From an uncultured bacterium (GTDB lineage: Bacteria > Cyanobacteriota > Vampirovibrionia > Gastranaerophilales > Gastranaerophilaceae): a stretch of DNA of 40,425 nucleotides. The stretch spans positions 1-40,425 of the forward strand of contig CADBXV010000010.1 of assembly GCA_902798645.1 (NCBI GenBank), written 5' to 3'. Shown here piece after piece: positions 21,523 through 30,159 of this stretch (position 1 is its first letter; each line of letters opens with the position of its first letter). The position numbers and the translations under genes were made by a program. The notes beneath the pieces are model-generated. The model ran no database searches, had not been told where the DNA came from, and was given only the letters and a program-made list of their open reading frames with translations.

Positions 21523-22191
21523 ATGAAAAAGATATATATTTTACTGTTATTCATAATGCTGCTAAGTGTGCCTGCCTTTGCAAAAGGATATGAGCCGGTT
21601 CCGAGTAATGTTAAATTGCCTGCTAAATATACGCAGGATTATATAGATAAAATTTCGCCCGAATACTCTAAAGTTTCAAATGAGCAGATATTTCACGTTG
21701 CTTTGGATATGCTAAAAGGTACATCCGGCGATTTTTCACGCAAAGCAATTCTGGGATATAACATAACTCAATACCCGGTAAAGATTGAATTTAAGGATTT
21801 GTCAGAAATAGATAAAGCGTATTCTACATTTGATGCAATCGGTTGGAAAAAAAGGGGTAAATTGTATATTTATATAAATCCTAAACATCAATATGCACCT
21901 CCGGGGGCATTGGCTGCGCTTTTGGCACACGAAGCCCTGCATCAAGACGAGTATAATTCTTTGAGTGAAGAAACTTATGCTTGGACAATGGAGGCAACTG
22001 TTTGGAATGAAATATTGAAGTTATATCCGGAATCAAATAATTTAGATTCATCTTTGGTAACAAGAGAGAATATTTTAAAGCAGTTATTGGAAAAGGGTAA
22101 TTATACAAACAAATATATAAAGAAAACTGTTTATGCGAATAACGGATATAAAAATTTACCTCTGACCTCTCCGGGGTTTGAGAACAATTAG
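21523..22191 (+). CDS. Exported HExxH zinc-peptidase-like protein
   Basis: A 222-residue protein starting at ATG 21523 (AGAGAGG upstream); an in-frame ATG at 21472 lies in promoter DNA of rplJ. A signal peptide (1-20, ending 'SVPAFA') indicates export. Residues 136-140 'HEALH' fit the HExxH zinc motif, with acidic residues E149/E150 nearby ('NSLSEETYAW') as possible third ligands. The rest is unrecognised: 'YTQDYIDKISPEYSKVSNEQ' in front and a Tyr/Asn-rich tail. A small periplasmic or secreted metalloprotease is likely, but the substrate is unknown. ctpA lies 130 bases downstream on the same strand. Confidence 0.8.
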   Translation: MKKIYILLLFIMLLSVPAFAKGYEPVPSNVKLPAKYTQDYIDKISPEYSKVSNEQIFHVALDMLKGTSGDFSRKAILGYNITQYPVKIEFKDLSEIDKAYSTFDAIGWKKRGKLYIYINPKHQYAPPGALAALLAHEALHQDEYNSLSEETYAWTMEATVWNEILKLYPESNNLDSSLVTRENILKQLLEKGNYTNKYIKKTVYANNGYKNLPLTSPGFENN

Positions 22192-22321
22192 GTTAAATTA
22201 TAAAATATAAACTTTATAATTAAATAAAACTAAAATTCAAATTCCAAACAGATTCTTAATAGGCATGGAAAAGAGTTCAAAGTATATTGCTTTGAATTTT
22301 ACCTTGATGTTAAATTGAGAT

Positions 22322-23548
22322 ATGAAGAAAAAACAATTATTAATTTTCATATTGTCCGTTTTAATTTTGGTAATATTCAACAATGTTTTTTTATCAGTAT
22401 TTACCAAGACTAATTCTTATTTTTTGAATAAAGAGATGATAAATTCTGATGAGATATCACCTCAGCGTTTGTTTGACAGAACTTGGCGAGTGATTAGCAG
22501 AGAGTATTATGAACCGAGTTTAAATCATCAGAATTGGAGCAGATGGAAATCAAGATATCAGGGAAAAATTAAAACTCAAGATGATGCAAAAGTTGCAATA
22601 GATACAATGATTGCAAGTTTGGATGAGCCGTATACAAGATTTATGTCAAAAAAAGATTTTGAAGAATTGACGACATCAATTACTTCAAAAATATACGGAA
22701 TCGGTGTAAATATATATTCAAATTCCGGAAAGACAGAAATTTTTAATGTAATGCCAGGCACTCCTGCCGATTTTGCGCAGCTGAAACAAGGTGATATTAT
22801 AACTGCAGTTGACGGAAAAGACATTTCGGGGATGAATGTTTCTGAGGTTGCATCTTTAGTAAGAGGACCGGAAAACAGTGTAGTAGAATTAACAATTTTA
22901 AGAGACGGTAAGAAATTCAATAAAATCATTAAAAGAAAAGAAATTAAGATAAAATCAGTCAAAAGCTCAATTTTAGATAATCACATAGGGTATATAAAAA
23001 TAATAAGCTTTATGAGCGGAACAACGCCGAATGAGTTTATAGAGGCGCTTAATAATACAAAAGATACGGACTCGCTTATAATAGATTTGAGAGGTAATAC
23101 AGGCGGATTACTTGATAATGCTGTTTTTATTGCTGACAGGTTTATAAATCAAGGCACAATAGTAGATATAATATACAGAGGCGGATATAAAAAAACTATT
23201 CGTGCAAAAGACGAAGGAATACCTCTTGATAAGCCTGTAGTTGTTCTTGTTAACGGAACAAGCGCAAGTGCAAGTGAGATATTGTCAGGAGCCTTAAAAG
23301 ACTCTCATAAAGCGACACTTGTCGGAAATAAAACATTCGGGAAAGGACTTGTCCAAAAAGTTGTTCCGCTTCCAAACAGTACAGGTGTAAACGTAACCAT
23401 AGCAAGGTATTTGACACCAAACGGAACGGATATTAATAAACTGGGGATAAAACCGGACATAGAGGTCGGAACGGATGTGGATTTCCTTATTGAAGACAAG
23501 ACTGATGTTCAGTTAGAAAAAGCAAAGGAAATTCTTAGTAAGAAATAA
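22322..23548 (+). CDS. ctpA: C-terminal processing peptidase (S41 family)
   Basis: A 408-residue periplasmic serine protease with an N-terminal membrane anchor (5-25), a PDZ domain (about 118-205, 'YGIGVNIYSNSGKTEIFNVM' onward) and the S41 catalytic domain. The latter has 'SLIIDLRGNTGGLLDNAV', the nucleophile region 'NGTSASASEILSGALKD' (about 311-327) and general-base lysine K341 in 'GNKTFGKGLVQ'. CtpA/Prc enzymes trim C-termini of envelope proteins and lipoproteins. Length is normal. The start has no strong ribosome binding site (TTGAGAT). Confidence 0.95.
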   Translation: MKKKQLLIFILSVLILVIFNNVFLSVFTKTNSYFLNKEMINSDEISPQRLFDRTWRVISREYYEPSLNHQNWSRWKSRYQGKIKTQDDAKVAIDTMIASLDEPYTRFMSKKDFEELTTSITSKIYGIGVNIYSNSGKTEIFNVMPGTPADFAQLKQGDIITAVDGKDISGMNVSEVASLVRGPENSVVELTILRDGKKFNKIIKRKEIKIKSVKSSILDNHIGYIKIISFMSGTTPNEFIEALNNTKDTDSLIIDLRGNTGGLLDNAVFIADRFINQGTIVDIIYRGGYKKTIRAKDEGIPLDKPVVVLVNGTSASASEILSGALKDSHKATLVGNKTFGKGLVQKVVPLPNSTGVNVTIARYLTPNGTDINKLGIKPDIEVGTDVDFLIEDKTDVQLEKAKEILSKK

Positions 23549-23596
23549 TTTATAATTCCTCTTTTAAAAGGTAAGTAAAGAATTAGGTGTAATTTT

Positions 23597-24736
23597 ATGG
23601 ATAGAATAGCGGAAGAATTGACAAAGTTAAAGCTAAATAATCAGTTTAGAACAATTCCTGATATAGAGTCAAAGTCAGATGGTAAAATTGTTGTAAGTGG
23701 TGTTGAATACGTGAATTTTGCATCAAATGATTATTTGGGAATCTCTACTAAGTCTGATTTAAGAGAAGAATTTTTGAGTTCAGCAAATGATATGCTTTTA
23801 TCATCCGCATCTGCCAGACTATTAACAGGTTCATCAGCGGAATATAATGAATTGGAAAAAACTCTTGCAGATATTTTCGGAAAAGAGCGAGCATTGATAT
23901 TTAATACCGGATATCAGGCAAATTTAGGTGTTATATCTACTCTTGCAGGGAAAGGTGATGTTGTTTTTTCCGATAAGTTGAATCATGCAAGCATAATTGA
24001 CGGTATGCAATTGTCCAAAGGTGATTTTTACAGGTATAAACATTTGGATTATGATAATTTGGAAAATTTATTAGAATCAAAACGAGGAGAATATAAGCGA
24101 GCTATAATTGTATCAGAATCTGTTTTTAGTATGGATGGTGATATAGCAGATATTGATAGGCTTATAGAACTTAAGAAAAAGTATAATTGTATGCTAATGA
24201 TAGACGAAGCTCACGCATTTTGTGCTTGCGGAAAAACACTTGCAGGACTAAGTTATGGCAAAGAAGCAGATATTATTACAGCAACATTAGGAAAGGCAGT
24301 AGGTTCATTTGGTGCGTTTTGTGTATCAAATAAACAAATTATAGAGTATTTAATAAATAAAGCACGTTCATTTATATTTTCAACGTCGATACCTCCGATA
24401 AATATAGCTTGGTCAAATTGGTTGTTGAATAAAAAAAGGGATTATATTTATGAACAAAAACAAAAGCTTGAACACCTTACAAAGGCAGTGCATGCATCTT
24501 TAAAGCTTAGAGGAATTGATACTGTATCAAAGACTCATATAATTCCGTTGGTAATAGGAGAGAATGATTCAACCGTAAAAGTATCGGAGCAATTACGTTC
24601 AATGGGATATTATATTCCTGCAATTCGTCCTCCGACTGTTCCTCAAGGAAGTTCAAGGCTTAGAATATCATTAACAGCCGATTGTAAAGTTAAAGATTTT
24701 GAACAAGTAATACAAGTAGTAAATAATATATTGTGA
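23597..24736 (+). CDS. bioF: 8-amino-7-oxononanoate synthase (BioF family)
   Basis: A 379-residue PLP enzyme of the alpha-oxoamine synthase family. Features: 'FASNDYLGIS', 'SASARLLTGSSAEYNELEKT', 'KLNHASIIDGMQLS' with H130, 'DEAHA' (203-207), the cofactor lysine K233 in 'ATLGKAVGSFGA', and the BioF-like C-terminus 'YIPAIRPPTVPQGSSRLRIS'. BioF condenses pimeloyl-ACP with alanine for biotin. Glycine C-acetyltransferase (Kbl) is the main alternative; the C-terminal motif favours BioF. No other bio genes are nearby; the next genes (gcvT/H/P) use glycine. Confidence 0.88.
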   Translation: MDRIAEELTKLKLNNQFRTIPDIESKSDGKIVVSGVEYVNFASNDYLGISTKSDLREEFLSSANDMLLSSASARLLTGSSAEYNELEKTLADIFGKERALIFNTGYQANLGVISTLAGKGDVVFSDKLNHASIIDGMQLSKGDFYRYKHLDYDNLENLLESKRGEYKRAIIVSESVFSMDGDIADIDRLIELKKKYNCMLMIDEAHAFCACGKTLAGLSYGKEADIITATLGKAVGSFGAFCVSNKQIIEYLINKARSFIFSTSIPPINIAWSNWLLNKKRDYIYEQKQKLEHLTKAVHASLKLRGIDTVSKTHIIPLVIGENDSTVKVSEQLRSMGYYIPAIRPPTVPQGSSRLRISLTADCKVKDFEQVIQVVNNIL

Positions 24737-24737
24737 G

Positions 24738-24813
24738 TATTGTTACGTTTTTTTAACAATAATACAGAGAAATATTTACACTCTTGACACAATGTATAAA
24801 TATAAACGAGAAT
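24738..24813 (+). promoter_or_regulatory. gcv operon promoter region
   Basis: An inverted repeat 'TATTGTTA' / 'TAACAATA' (24738-24745 with 24754-24761) lies ahead of TTGACA (24784-24789) and a weak -10 'GAGAAT' (24808-24813) at an 18-base spacing. The inverted repeat has no T-run and could be an operator. No glycine riboswitch was recognised. Confidence 0.45.
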
Positions 24814-24837
24814 AAATATAGATTAGGGAGTTAGCAC

Positions 24838-25941
24838 ATGACAAAGCAGACTTTTTTGCATGACAGACATGTTGAACTAGGCGCAAGAATGGTTGATTTT
24901 GCAGGCTGGGAAATGCCTGTTCAATATACATCAATTATAGAAGAACACAAAACTGTACGGGAAAATGTCGGTATATTTGATGTTTCTCATATGGGGGAAC
25001 TCATTGTGTCAGGAGAGGATTCTTTGGCATTTTTGAATAAGCTTGTGCCTCAAAATATCTCTAAACTTGTTGATAAGAAAGCTGTATATTGTCAGTTGAC
25101 GAATAAACAAGGTGGTTTGATTGATGATTTAATCATATACAAATTGGAAGACAAAAAGTATTTGATTATTGTAAATGCTTCTCGTGCTGATGAAGACTTA
25201 AACTGGATGACAAGAAATCAGGCAGGATTTAATGTAGATATTGACAATATATCGCATAAGTATTCTTTAATAGCTGTACAAGGTCCGAAGGCTTGCGATT
25301 TAATAATGTCAATCGGGGAGAACTATTTACCGCCATTTTTTTCCATAAAGCGCAGTGAGTTGTTTAATATTAATCTATGGATGTCAAGAACAGGATACAC
25401 AGGTGAAGACGGTGTAGAGTTAATGGTAAAGAATGAGTATGCCGAGTACTTGTGGGATAAACTGTTAGAGGCAGGTAAACAATACGGAATTAAACCGATA
25501 GGCTTAGGAGCAAGGGATACGCTAAGATTAGAAGCAGGATTGCATTTGTATGGTAACGACCTTGACGAAAATACTACACCGGTAGAAGCAGGTTTAACGT
25601 GGTCTGTACCAAAAGATAAAGAGGATAATTATAACGGAAAAGATGTTATAATGTCGCAGATTCAACATGGAGGAAGAAAGAAACTTTTCGGGTTTAAAAT
25701 GCTGGATAAGTCAGTCGCCCGTCACGAATACGAAGTATATATAAACGGAGAAAAAGCCGGTGTTGTTACATCAGGGGGTGTATCTCCGACAAGAGCCGAA
25801 AATATTGGATTAGCATATATATCATTACCGTATGTTGACAAAATACATGTTGGCTCTACAATTCAAATCATGATACGTGAAAAATTACATGATGCGGAAA
25901 TAGTTAAGTTACCTTTTGTAACAAAGAGAAATAAGGTATAA
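24838..25941 (+). CDS. gcvT: Aminomethyltransferase (glycine cleavage T protein)
   Basis: A 367-residue protein releasing ammonia and transferring the methylene group from lipoyl-GcvH to tetrahydrofolate. Family motifs: 'HVELGARMVDFAGWEMPVQY', 'VGIFDVSHMGE', 'SRTGYTGEDGVELM', 'GARDTLRLEAGLHLYGNDLD', 'TPVEAGLTW' and C-terminal 'GVVTSGGVSPT'. Length is typical (about 365). AGGGAG precedes the start. First of gcvT-gcvH-gcvPA. Confidence 0.97.
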   Translation: MTKQTFLHDRHVELGARMVDFAGWEMPVQYTSIIEEHKTVRENVGIFDVSHMGELIVSGEDSLAFLNKLVPQNISKLVDKKAVYCQLTNKQGGLIDDLIIYKLEDKKYLIIVNASRADEDLNWMTRNQAGFNVDIDNISHKYSLIAVQGPKACDLIMSIGENYLPPFFSIKRSELFNINLWMSRTGYTGEDGVELMVKNEYAEYLWDKLLEAGKQYGIKPIGLGARDTLRLEAGLHLYGNDLDENTTPVEAGLTWSVPKDKEDNYNGKDVIMSQIQHGGRKKLFGFKMLDKSVARHEYEVYINGEKAGVVTSGGVSPTRAENIGLAYISLPYVDKIHVGSTIQIMIREKLHDAEIVKLPFVTKRNKV

Positions 25942-25981
25942 ATATTGTAAAATAAATAAATTTATATAGGAGAACAAATAT

Positions 25982-26356
25982 ATGGATGAAAACATGCTTT
26001 GCACAAAAACCCACGAATATGTTTTAGAAAAGGACGGTAATTATGAGGTCGGTATAACTGATTATGCTATACAACAGCTTGGGGATATAGTATTTGTAGA
26101 ATTGCCGGAAGTTGATTCTGAGTTTTCTAAGGGTGAAGTTTTTGCGACAATAGAATCGGTTAAAGCAGCATCAGAAATATATATGCCAATATCAGGCAAA
26201 GTTATAGAAGTAAATGAAGAAATTGTTAACAGTCCGGAATTGTTAAATGATGAATCATATGATAATAAATGGTTTATTAAAATTGAATCAGAAGGTAATC
26301 AGATTGAATTTGCGGATTTATTAGAGTATTCGGATTATAAAGAAGAAGTTGAATAA
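25982..26356 (+). CDS. gcvH: Glycine cleavage H protein
   Basis: A 124-residue lipoyl carrier that shuttles the aminomethyl group between P, T and L proteins. The lipoylated lysine is K61 in 'ATIESVKAASEIYMPISG'. Start 'TKTHEYV' region and 'VGITDYAIQQLGDIVFVELP' are typical. Its stop overlaps the gcvPA start by one base (TAATG), giving translational coupling. AGGAG precedes the ATG. Confidence 0.97.
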   Translation: MDENMLCTKTHEYVLEKDGNYEVGITDYAIQQLGDIVFVELPEVDSEFSKGEVFATIESVKAASEIYMPISGKVIEVNEEIVNSPELLNDESYDNKWFIKIESEGNQIEFADLLEYSDYKEEVE

Positions 26357-27594
26357 TGAATAATTTTTTAGCACATACAGATGAAATAAGAAGTGACATG
26401 TTGTCTTCTATAGGGTTGACATCAATAGAAGACCTATATAAACAAGTACCCGTAAAATTCGAAAACTTTCGAATGTCAGCTCCGTTAAGCGAGTTGGAAA
26501 CTCAAAAAAAGATAAAAGCGATATCAAAAAGAAACAAAACTGAATACATATCTTTTTTAGGAGGCGGTGTATACAACAAATTTATACCGGCCGCAGTAAA
26601 TTATGTCGCTCAACGATTTGAATTTCTTACTGCATATACACCGTATCAACCGGAAATATCTCAAGGAACACTGCAAATTATTTACGAATATCAAACAATG
26701 ATATCTCGATTGACAGGCATGGATATTGCGAATGCTTCTATGTATGACGGAGGTTCAGCATGTGCGGAAGCAGTTTTAATGGCTCACAGAATAAACAGGG
26801 GTAAATATAATAAAGCACTGGTATCAAACGGATTGAATCCTGAATACAAAGACGTGATAAAGACATACACTTGGGCGCAAGGGATTGATGTTGAATGGTT
26901 TGATAAACTTCCGACAGAAACTACAGATGCATTTTGTGTTTTAGTTCAATATCCGGATTATTACGGTGAAGTTGAATTACCGAATAAACCGGATGTAACA
27001 TTTATAGTTTGTGCAAATCTTTCGGCTCTGTCAATAATCACACCTCCTAAAGAAGCGGATATCGTAGTTGGTGATATTCAGCCGTTAGGGATTCCGATGA
27101 ATTTTGGCGGACCTCACGCAGGGTATATGGCTTGTAAAGAAGCCTATATGCGCCAAATGCCGGGAAGACTTGTCGGAAGAACTGTAGATGCTGACGGAGA
27201 ACAAGCATTTACATTAACAATTCAAACCCGAGAACAACATATAAAAAGAGAAAAAGCTACCAGTAATATATGTTCTAATCAGTCTTTGATTGCATTGTCA
27301 GCAACTTTATATTTAAGTTTAGTCGGAGAAAAAGGCTTTAGAGAGATTGGTATAATGTCAGCAAATAATGCTCATAAGTTGTCGGAACTTCTTTCCGAAA
27401 AAGGAATTAAAACATTAAATACTAACTTTTTTAATGAATTTGTTATCGAAGTTCCTGATTCTTTCAGTTTCTTAAAGAAACTGAAAGACAAAAATATTTT
27501 AGGCGGTATAAAGTTGGACAATAACCGTATTCTTGTATGCGCAACAGAGATGAATTCAGAAGAAGACATAATATCTTATGCAGATGCAATATAA
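26356..27594 (+). CDS. gcvPA: Glycine dehydrogenase (decarboxylating) subunit 1
   Basis: A 412-residue N-terminal half of the split P protein. Motifs: 'EYISFLGGGVYNKFIPAAVN', 'FLTAYTPYQPEISQGTLQII', 'MYDGGSACAEAVLMA', 'GGPHAGYMACKEAYMRQMPG' and 'GRTVDADGEQAFTLTIQTRE'. It acts as an alpha subunit with the PLP-binding GcvPB. It is slightly shorter than the usual ~440-450 residues. gcvPB, which normally follows directly, is absent: the next gene is a small unrelated membrane protein. The catalytic half must be encoded elsewhere for the complex to work. Confidence 0.94.
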   Translation: MNNFLAHTDEIRSDMLSSIGLTSIEDLYKQVPVKFENFRMSAPLSELETQKKIKAISKRNKTEYISFLGGGVYNKFIPAAVNYVAQRFEFLTAYTPYQPEISQGTLQIIYEYQTMISRLTGMDIANASMYDGGSACAEAVLMAHRINRGKYNKALVSNGLNPEYKDVIKTYTWAQGIDVEWFDKLPTETTDAFCVLVQYPDYYGEVELPNKPDVTFIVCANLSALSIITPPKEADIVVGDIQPLGIPMNFGGPHAGYMACKEAYMRQMPGRLVGRTVDADGEQAFTLTIQTREQHIKREKATSNICSNQSLIALSATLYLSLVGEKGFREIGIMSANNAHKLSELLSEKGIKTLNTNFFNEFVIEVPDSFSFLKKLKDKNILGGIKLDNNRILVCATEMNSEEDIISYADAI

Positions 27595-27666
27595 TATTTA
27601 TTGACAGATATTAAAATTTGAACTAGAATGGCATAAAATGCAGGGGTATTAAAAAAGGAGTGTATT

Positions 27667-27930
27667 ATGCAAATTCAACCAATTACATCTTATTCATTAA
27701 ACAAAAGTTATAAACAAAGAACATTAAGAGCATCAGAAAAACCTGATACTGAACCAAGCTTCAAAGGTGTTAAAGGATTTCTAACAGGTGGAGCTATCGG
27801 AGCAGGTGCTACAGCTGCAGGTGTTGCATTGATAGCAGGAACAGTCGCGTTGCCTGTTTTTGCAGGCTATATAGCTGTGAATGGAGCTATTTCAGCACTG
27901 GTAGGCCATTTGGCTCAAAAATCAAAATAA
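27667..27930 (+). CDS. Small Gly/Ala-rich membrane protein with 'SFKG' leader
   Basis: An 87-residue protein with AAAGGAG 7 bases before the ATG. The N-terminus 'MQIQPITSYSLNKS' and the later 'EPSFKGVKGFLTGGAIG' resemble leaders of other small proteins in the window. Residues 40-80 form a Gly/Ala-rich hydrophobic hairpin ('GAIGAGATAAGVALIAGTVA' then 'GYIAVNGAISALVG'), as in Gly-zipper membrane or bacteriocin-like peptides. Not recognised; it is probably its own transcription unit after gcvPA. Confidence 0.75.
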   Translation: MQIQPITSYSLNKSYKQRTLRASEKPDTEPSFKGVKGFLTGGAIGAGATAAGVALIAGTVALPVFAGYIAVNGAISALVGHLAQKSK

Positions 27931-27942
27931 AAAATAATAATA

Positions 27943-28425
27943 TTATAATCCCATAACGGCATCGGCGACTTCTCTAAAAGCGCCTTCTCCGCCCTTTGAT
28001 TGGGTTATTTGTATTCCCGATATATTTTTGATTTTTTTAACTGCATCGGGAACTGTAATTCTGTGCTTTGCATAACATAATGAATCATAGTCGTTAACGT
28101 CATCACCTATATATAAAAATTCATCTTCATTTAAGCTGTATTTGTTAACAATTGATTTCAATACATCAATTTTAATCCTTATATCCTGATGAACTTCATC
28201 AATATTAAAAACTTCTTTTATTTTTTCGATAGCGGAATTTTTTTCGCCGGATATTATTCCCACTTTGTATCCGTTCTTTTTTAGAAGGCTAAATGCCATA
28301 ATATCTTTAAAATTAACTTTTCGTGACATTTCTCCGTTTTGACCAATATATACACAATTATCAGTACAAATTCCGTCAAAATCAGTAATTACAAATTTTA
28401 TTGTTTTAGGTAAATTAATACTCAT
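27943..28425 (-). CDS. KdsC-like HAD phosphatase
   Basis: A 160-residue HAD-IIIA phosphatase. The DxD nucleophile motif is D15/D17 in 'ITDFDGICTDN' and the metal-binding acidic pair is D108/D109 in 'LYIGDDVNDYDS'. 'FSLLKKNGYKVGIISGEKN' and 'GEGAFREVADAVM' are typical of KdsC (KDO-8-phosphate phosphatase). Its position, one base after the NeuB-like gene, suggests that here it dephosphorylates a nonulosonic acid 9-phosphate rather than KDO-8-phosphate. Which substrate is used cannot be decided from sequence. Confidence 0.88.
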   Translation of the reverse strand: MSINLPKTIKFVITDFDGICTDNCVYIGQNGEMSRKVNFKDIMAFSLLKKNGYKVGIISGEKNSAIEKIKEVFNIDEVHQDIRIKIDVLKSIVNKYSLNEDEFLYIGDDVNDYDSLCYAKHRITVPDAVKKIKNISGIQITQSKGGEGAFREVADAVMGL

Positions 28426-28426
28426 G

Positions 28427-29296
28427 CTATTTCACTCTTCTAAGCTTTTCAATAATCGGTAATTCTCTCGGGTAAACAATTTTAATACCATTCCCTAATA
28501 AAACAGGTGTTTGTCTTATATCTCTAACCATATGGTATAAGCCTGCTGTTTCTAAACTTGCGGCCTGATCTGATCCCCAGTTCGTTCTGTCTGTTGTAAT
28601 ATGTCTTTCAACTACACTTGCACCAACCGCAACTGCCAACACAGAAGGTGTTATTCCTCTTTCATGTCCGGAATAACCAATCGGGCAAGAAAATTCTTCT
28701 CTGAATGTTTCAATAACTCTTAAATTCATTTCATCCGCATTAGAAGGATAGGTTGATGTACAATGTAATAAAACTAAGTTATCTTCACCTAAGATTGATA
28801 CTGCATGTCGTATTTCTTCCATTGTACTCATTCCTGTAGAAAGCATAATCGGTTTGCCTTTTGAACGAGTATGCTTTAAAAGATTATCATCAGTAAGTGA
28901 TGCTGATGCAATTTTGTAGCATGGAGGATTGAATTTATCAATGAAATCAACAGATTGTTCATCCCAGCAGGATGCAAACCACATAATTCCTTTTTCTTTG
29001 CAGTATTCATCTATTTCTTTATATTCTTTTTCTCCGAATTCAAGTCCTCTTTTTAAATCTCCGTTTGTATTTCCAAAAACACTTTTTCTTTCTTTTGCAA
29101 GTTCTTCTTGTGTGTATACTATATCAACAGTTCTTTTTTGGAACTTAACCGCATCACAGCCGGTTGTTACGGCAATATCAATCATTTTTTTTGCAAGTTC
29201 AACAGAACCGTTGTGGTTAATGCCAATTTCAGCGATAATAAAGCAAGGCTGTCCATCTCCAATAATTTTATTACCAATTGTGACAGTTTTTCTCAT
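28427..29296 (-). CDS. NeuB-like nonulosonate (sialic-acid-type) synthase, no SAF domain
   Basis: A 289-residue TIM-barrel synthase that condenses phosphoenolpyruvate with a hexosamine-type sugar. Motifs: 'CFIIAEIGINHNGSVELAKK', 'GCDAVKFQKR', 'YKIASASLTDDNLL', 'GKPIMLSTGMSTMEEI', 'LLHCTSTYPSNADEMNL' and 'IGYSGHERG'. Usual NeuB proteins (~345) end with a SAF/antifreeze-like domain that completes the active site; here the protein stops right after the barrel ('LPIIEKLRRVK'). Paired with the KdsC-like gene. It could serve a surface glycan or flagellin glycosylation; no CMP-transferase is nearby. Confidence 0.9.
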   Translation of the reverse strand: MRKTVTIGNKIIGDGQPCFIIAEIGINHNGSVELAKKMIDIAVTTGCDAVKFQKRTVDIVYTQEELAKERKSVFGNTNGDLKRGLEFGEKEYKEIDEYCKEKGIMWFASCWDEQSVDFIDKFNPPCYKIASASLTDDNLLKHTRSKGKPIMLSTGMSTMEEIRHAVSILGEDNLVLLHCTSTYPSNADEMNLRVIETFREEFSCPIGYSGHERGITPSVLAVAVGASVVERHITTDRTNWGSDQAASLETAGLYHMVRDIRQTPVLLGNGIKIVYPRELPIIEKLRRVK

Positions 29297-29328
29297 TTAA
29301 TAAATACCTCCGGATGCAATCTAAATAT

Positions 29329-30150
29329 TTACAGATACTTTTTATATAAAGCGTACTCATCAGGATCTACCGAATGAATAGACTTTATCTCATTTTGTTC
29401 TTCAGTTATATTGGATTCATTTATTTTTTCGTCTTTATGCGGTGTGAACAATTTGTCAATAATTCCGTCAGAACTTTCCTCGTAAATATCCGATATAACG
29501 AATCCGTCCTCATCTTCTTGGATGCTGTTTTCGACAGTTTCTTCCTGTTTGGCTGTTTCTGAATCTGAATCAGCTTTTTTAGTTGTCTTTGTAAATCCAA
29601 TGTTTGGGAATTCTATTTTAGGAATTTCTATTTTTGGAATTCTGATATTAGGAATTTCTATTTTTGAAAATTCACCTTCCTCAATATCAGATTGAGGATA
29701 AACACCTAAATCTTTAATAAGATCGATAGAATTAGCGGAAGCTCCTATGAGCATTCTTTTTCCGTCGAGTTCTACAACGTGCAGGGTTTTGTTATTGCCT
29801 AAAGGTGTTGTAGATATAACAGAAACTCTTGAATCATCAGCAGTTCCGATTTGTTTTTTCATTGTTTTTATGCCGACTTTGTTAAGTTTTGCATAAATAA
29901 TTCCTGTTGCATAAATGAGAAGGATTACAAAAACTAAAGATAAAACTACCGACAGTATATTCGGTTCTTGCCCGATGCTTTGAGTTACGGTGTTATTTGC
30001 AACATCAGCTGTTGTTGATATGGATGATGCTTGTGCTGATGCAAGAGGTTCCGGAAGATCCGGTAACACTTCAAACTTTTCTGTAGCGTATACAGAAATG
30101 ACATTTATCCAACACACAGCTCCCAAAAATATTCCAAAAATCTTTCTCAT
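29329..30150 (-). CDS. fliO: FliO-like flagellar export protein
   Basis: A 273-residue protein with a signal-like N-terminus (1-22), a membrane helix (about 65-86, 'LSVVLSLVFVILLIYATGII') and a FliO domain (about 105-150, 'SRVSVISTTPLGNNKTLHVV' and 'RMLIGASANSIDLIKDL'). FliO assists assembly of the FliP/Q/R export gate. Residues 164-183 are four copies of a five-residue repeat (I-x-I/F-P-x). The long acidic C-terminal tail (about 190-273) is unusual for the family. It is separated from fliP/fliQ, which are not in the window. The start has no strong ribosome binding site. Confidence 0.78.
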   Translation of the reverse strand: MRKIFGIFLGAVCWINVISVYATEKFEVLPDLPEPLASAQASSISTTADVANNTVTQSIGQEPNILSVVLSLVFVILLIYATGIIYAKLNKVGIKTMKKQIGTADDSRVSVISTTPLGNNKTLHVVELDGKRMLIGASANSIDLIKDLGVYPQSDIEEGEFSKIEIPNIRIPKIEIPKIEFPNIGFTKTTKKADSDSETAKQEETVENSIQEDEDGFVISDIYEESSDGIIDKLFTPHKDEKINESNITEEQNEIKSIHSVDPDEYALYKKYL

Positions 30151-30159
30151 TTAAATTAC

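Noticed and set aside
24762..24837. Possible glycine riboswitch before gcvT
   Set aside because: The leader is short and AT-rich and none of the conserved G-rich riboswitch motifs was seen.
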